Below are positions 62,825-64,000 of a DNA stretch of 64,000 nucleotides, one piece after another. The DNA is taken from positions 292,411 to 356,410 of the forward strand of contig NW_005202237.1 of assembly GCF_000372725.1 (NCBI RefSeq). Direction: 5' to 3'. Position numbers and translations under genes: made by a program. The notes beneath the pieces were generated by a model. That model saw nothing but the letters and a program-made list of their open reading frames with translations. It searched no databases and had not been told where the DNA came from. Positions within the stretch are counted from its first letter, which is position 1. Each line of letters opens with the position of its first letter. The DNA is from Emiliania huxleyi CCMP1516 (Eukaryota > Haptophyta > Isochrysidales > Noelaerhabdaceae).

Positions 62825-64000
62825 CTGTGCGTTGTGTCGTTGGTGTACGTTGGAGTATTACGTGTGTGGGAGCATGAACCTGTAGAGTGCGTACGGGGGC
62901 TCCCACTATCCTCTCCCTCTAATGCCTGATTACATACCGTCCGTGAGGCAGCATGTATGACCACCACAGCCTCGCACCCCCCCCGCCAGCGGCACACAAA
63001 ATATGCGGCGATGACCGTATCCTTTGAGCTTGTGTACAGCCACGCCCTCCACGCGCGGCGGAGATGGCAGATGCGCCGCACGCGCACGTCAGCTCGCGAG
63101 TCCTGTCGGCTCGTGGGGCTCGACGTTCACGATCCTCATCCAGTCGCATCGCGAACCGCGCGGCCGCGGCGAGTCGCAAACCCGCAACCGTCGTGTACTG
63201 CTACTGGCTGGCTGGTGTAGTTTCTGTGAGCTCGCTACGCCCACTGCCGCTCATCGCCAACTGGCACATCCCGCTGCAGAACTTTCCGCAGGTAGACCTA
63301 TGGGGGCTTGTTCTATTGTGTGTTACCTTTCTTTCTTCTGGTGACCTCCAGCTATAGTCACTCACTTGAGTGAGCACTGGCCGAGCGCTCAAGCGCAGTA
63401 GCCATGGATGGCAGTAGCCGGTTGGTCTCATGCCTCAGCGTGTGTCGGCCCTCAACGGAGGAATTGACGCGCGGTCCATGTACCATACCCCCAAGAGTTG
63501 GAACCCTCGCCTTGCCGTTGCCCCTTGCCCTCTGCGCACGCCGTTTCCAGTTCCACCATCTCGGCCACATTTTCAGAAAAGAAATTCTGCAAAGGGGTGT
63601 GAACGGAGAGAGCAAACTCCTGGCAGCTCCCACAGCCGAAATGTGCGCCAGCTGCCCGCTCACCTGTGTCACGCCGCCGCGCACGCACCTTGCTATGTGC
63701 TCGCGCGAGCTCCCGCCCGAACCTCCAGCTCGGCGTCCCACTGCTTGGGAGCCGATCGCTTTTCCTCGGCGCTCGCGTCGAGCCGAGCTCTCGGCACTCT
63801 ACGGCGGGCGTCGCTGTGCGGGGCGCCCGTTTCCTGCTGGCCCGAGCGGAAAGCTCCACGCGCCCGCGCGAGCTCCCGGCCGAGCCTCCAGCTCGGCGTC
63901 GCACTGCTGAGGAGCAATTTGTCGTCCGTCGGTGCTCTCGAGGAGCCGAGCTCCTTGGCCTGCGGCCGGCGACGCTGCAGGACGGCGCGCGCGCACCGGG
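62825..64000. other. Unresolved right-edge region, possible partial minus-strand gene
   Basis: Minus-strand fragments with exon-like quality include QQCDAELEARPGARAGA (about 63865-63915), KQWDAELEVRAGARAST (about 63700-63755) and FFSENVAEMVELETACAEGK (about 63520-63580). The first two come from a 46-bp direct repeat (63706-63751 and 63866-63911). A GTGACACAG|GTGAGC-like junction lies near 63664. They look like pieces of a gene entering from the right, but frames could not be joined. Plus-strand ORF 63064-63357 is an alternative with a hydrophobic end. Confidence 0.3.

Overview
The window looks like draft nuclear genome sequence from a GC-rich unicellular alga, most likely a haptophyte of the Emiliania/Chrysochromulina type. 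The protein repertoire is eukaryotic: clathrin heavy chain, KDEL receptor, protein O-mannosyltransferase, delta14-sterol reductase, a Rab8-like GTPase and an ShKT-containing prolyl 4-hydroxylase. Genes are compact and intron-rich. Most introns start with GC rather than GT; by my count about 34 of 54 junctions fixed by protein homology or by reading frame are GC-AG. Two 100-N gaps mark scaffold joins. Naming the organism is inference from composition and intron style, not from a marker gene.

Layout. 1-0.8 kb: end of an unknown protein. 1.85-9.5 kb (minus): clathrin heavy chain in about 17 exons. 10.3-12.1 kb: an MFS-like membrane protein, then a MITE-like element. 12.8-14.7 kb: a CS/NudC-domain membrane protein (minus) and a fucosyltransferase-like protein (plus). 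15-21.7 kb: a possible F-box gene, then a 5-kb minisatellite of about 94-99 bp units between two identical 339-bp blocks, then a long CT tract. 22-29 kb: small hypothetical genes, the KDEL receptor (minus) and unresolved coding sequence. 29.8-33.7 kb (minus): one or two multi-exon genes with a tandem array of near-identical 54-nt exons. 35-38.5 kb: a protein O-mannosyltransferase broken by a duplication and an N gap. 38.8-43.1 kb: an E2-like UBC-domain protein, a hypothetical gene and a frameshifted ORF. 43.4-52.3 kb: an NHL-BTB protein, ERG24, a BTB-BACK protein and a prolyl 4-hydroxylase. 52.9-58.2 kb: a coiled-coil protein, dispersed repeats and a Rab8-like GTPase. 58.8-64 kb: small hypothetical and secreted proteins, with a fragment running off the right edge.

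How the genes fit together. Several products belong to the secretory pathway: clathrin, ERD2, Rab8, PMT, prolyl 4-hydroxylase and the fucosyltransferase-like protein. This is ordinary gene content, not an operon-like system.

The most interesting signals concern introns. These are the dominance of GC donors; one likely GA donor; two short introns in unrelated genes that share a 16-bp core and sit between 22-27 bp direct repeats containing the splice junction (introner-like intron gain); and the tandem exon array. Assembly problems also matter. The clathrin propeller lacks about 60 residues, PMT lacks its middle, and the long clathrin intron next to an N gap contains a stretch that looks like a vector polylinker.
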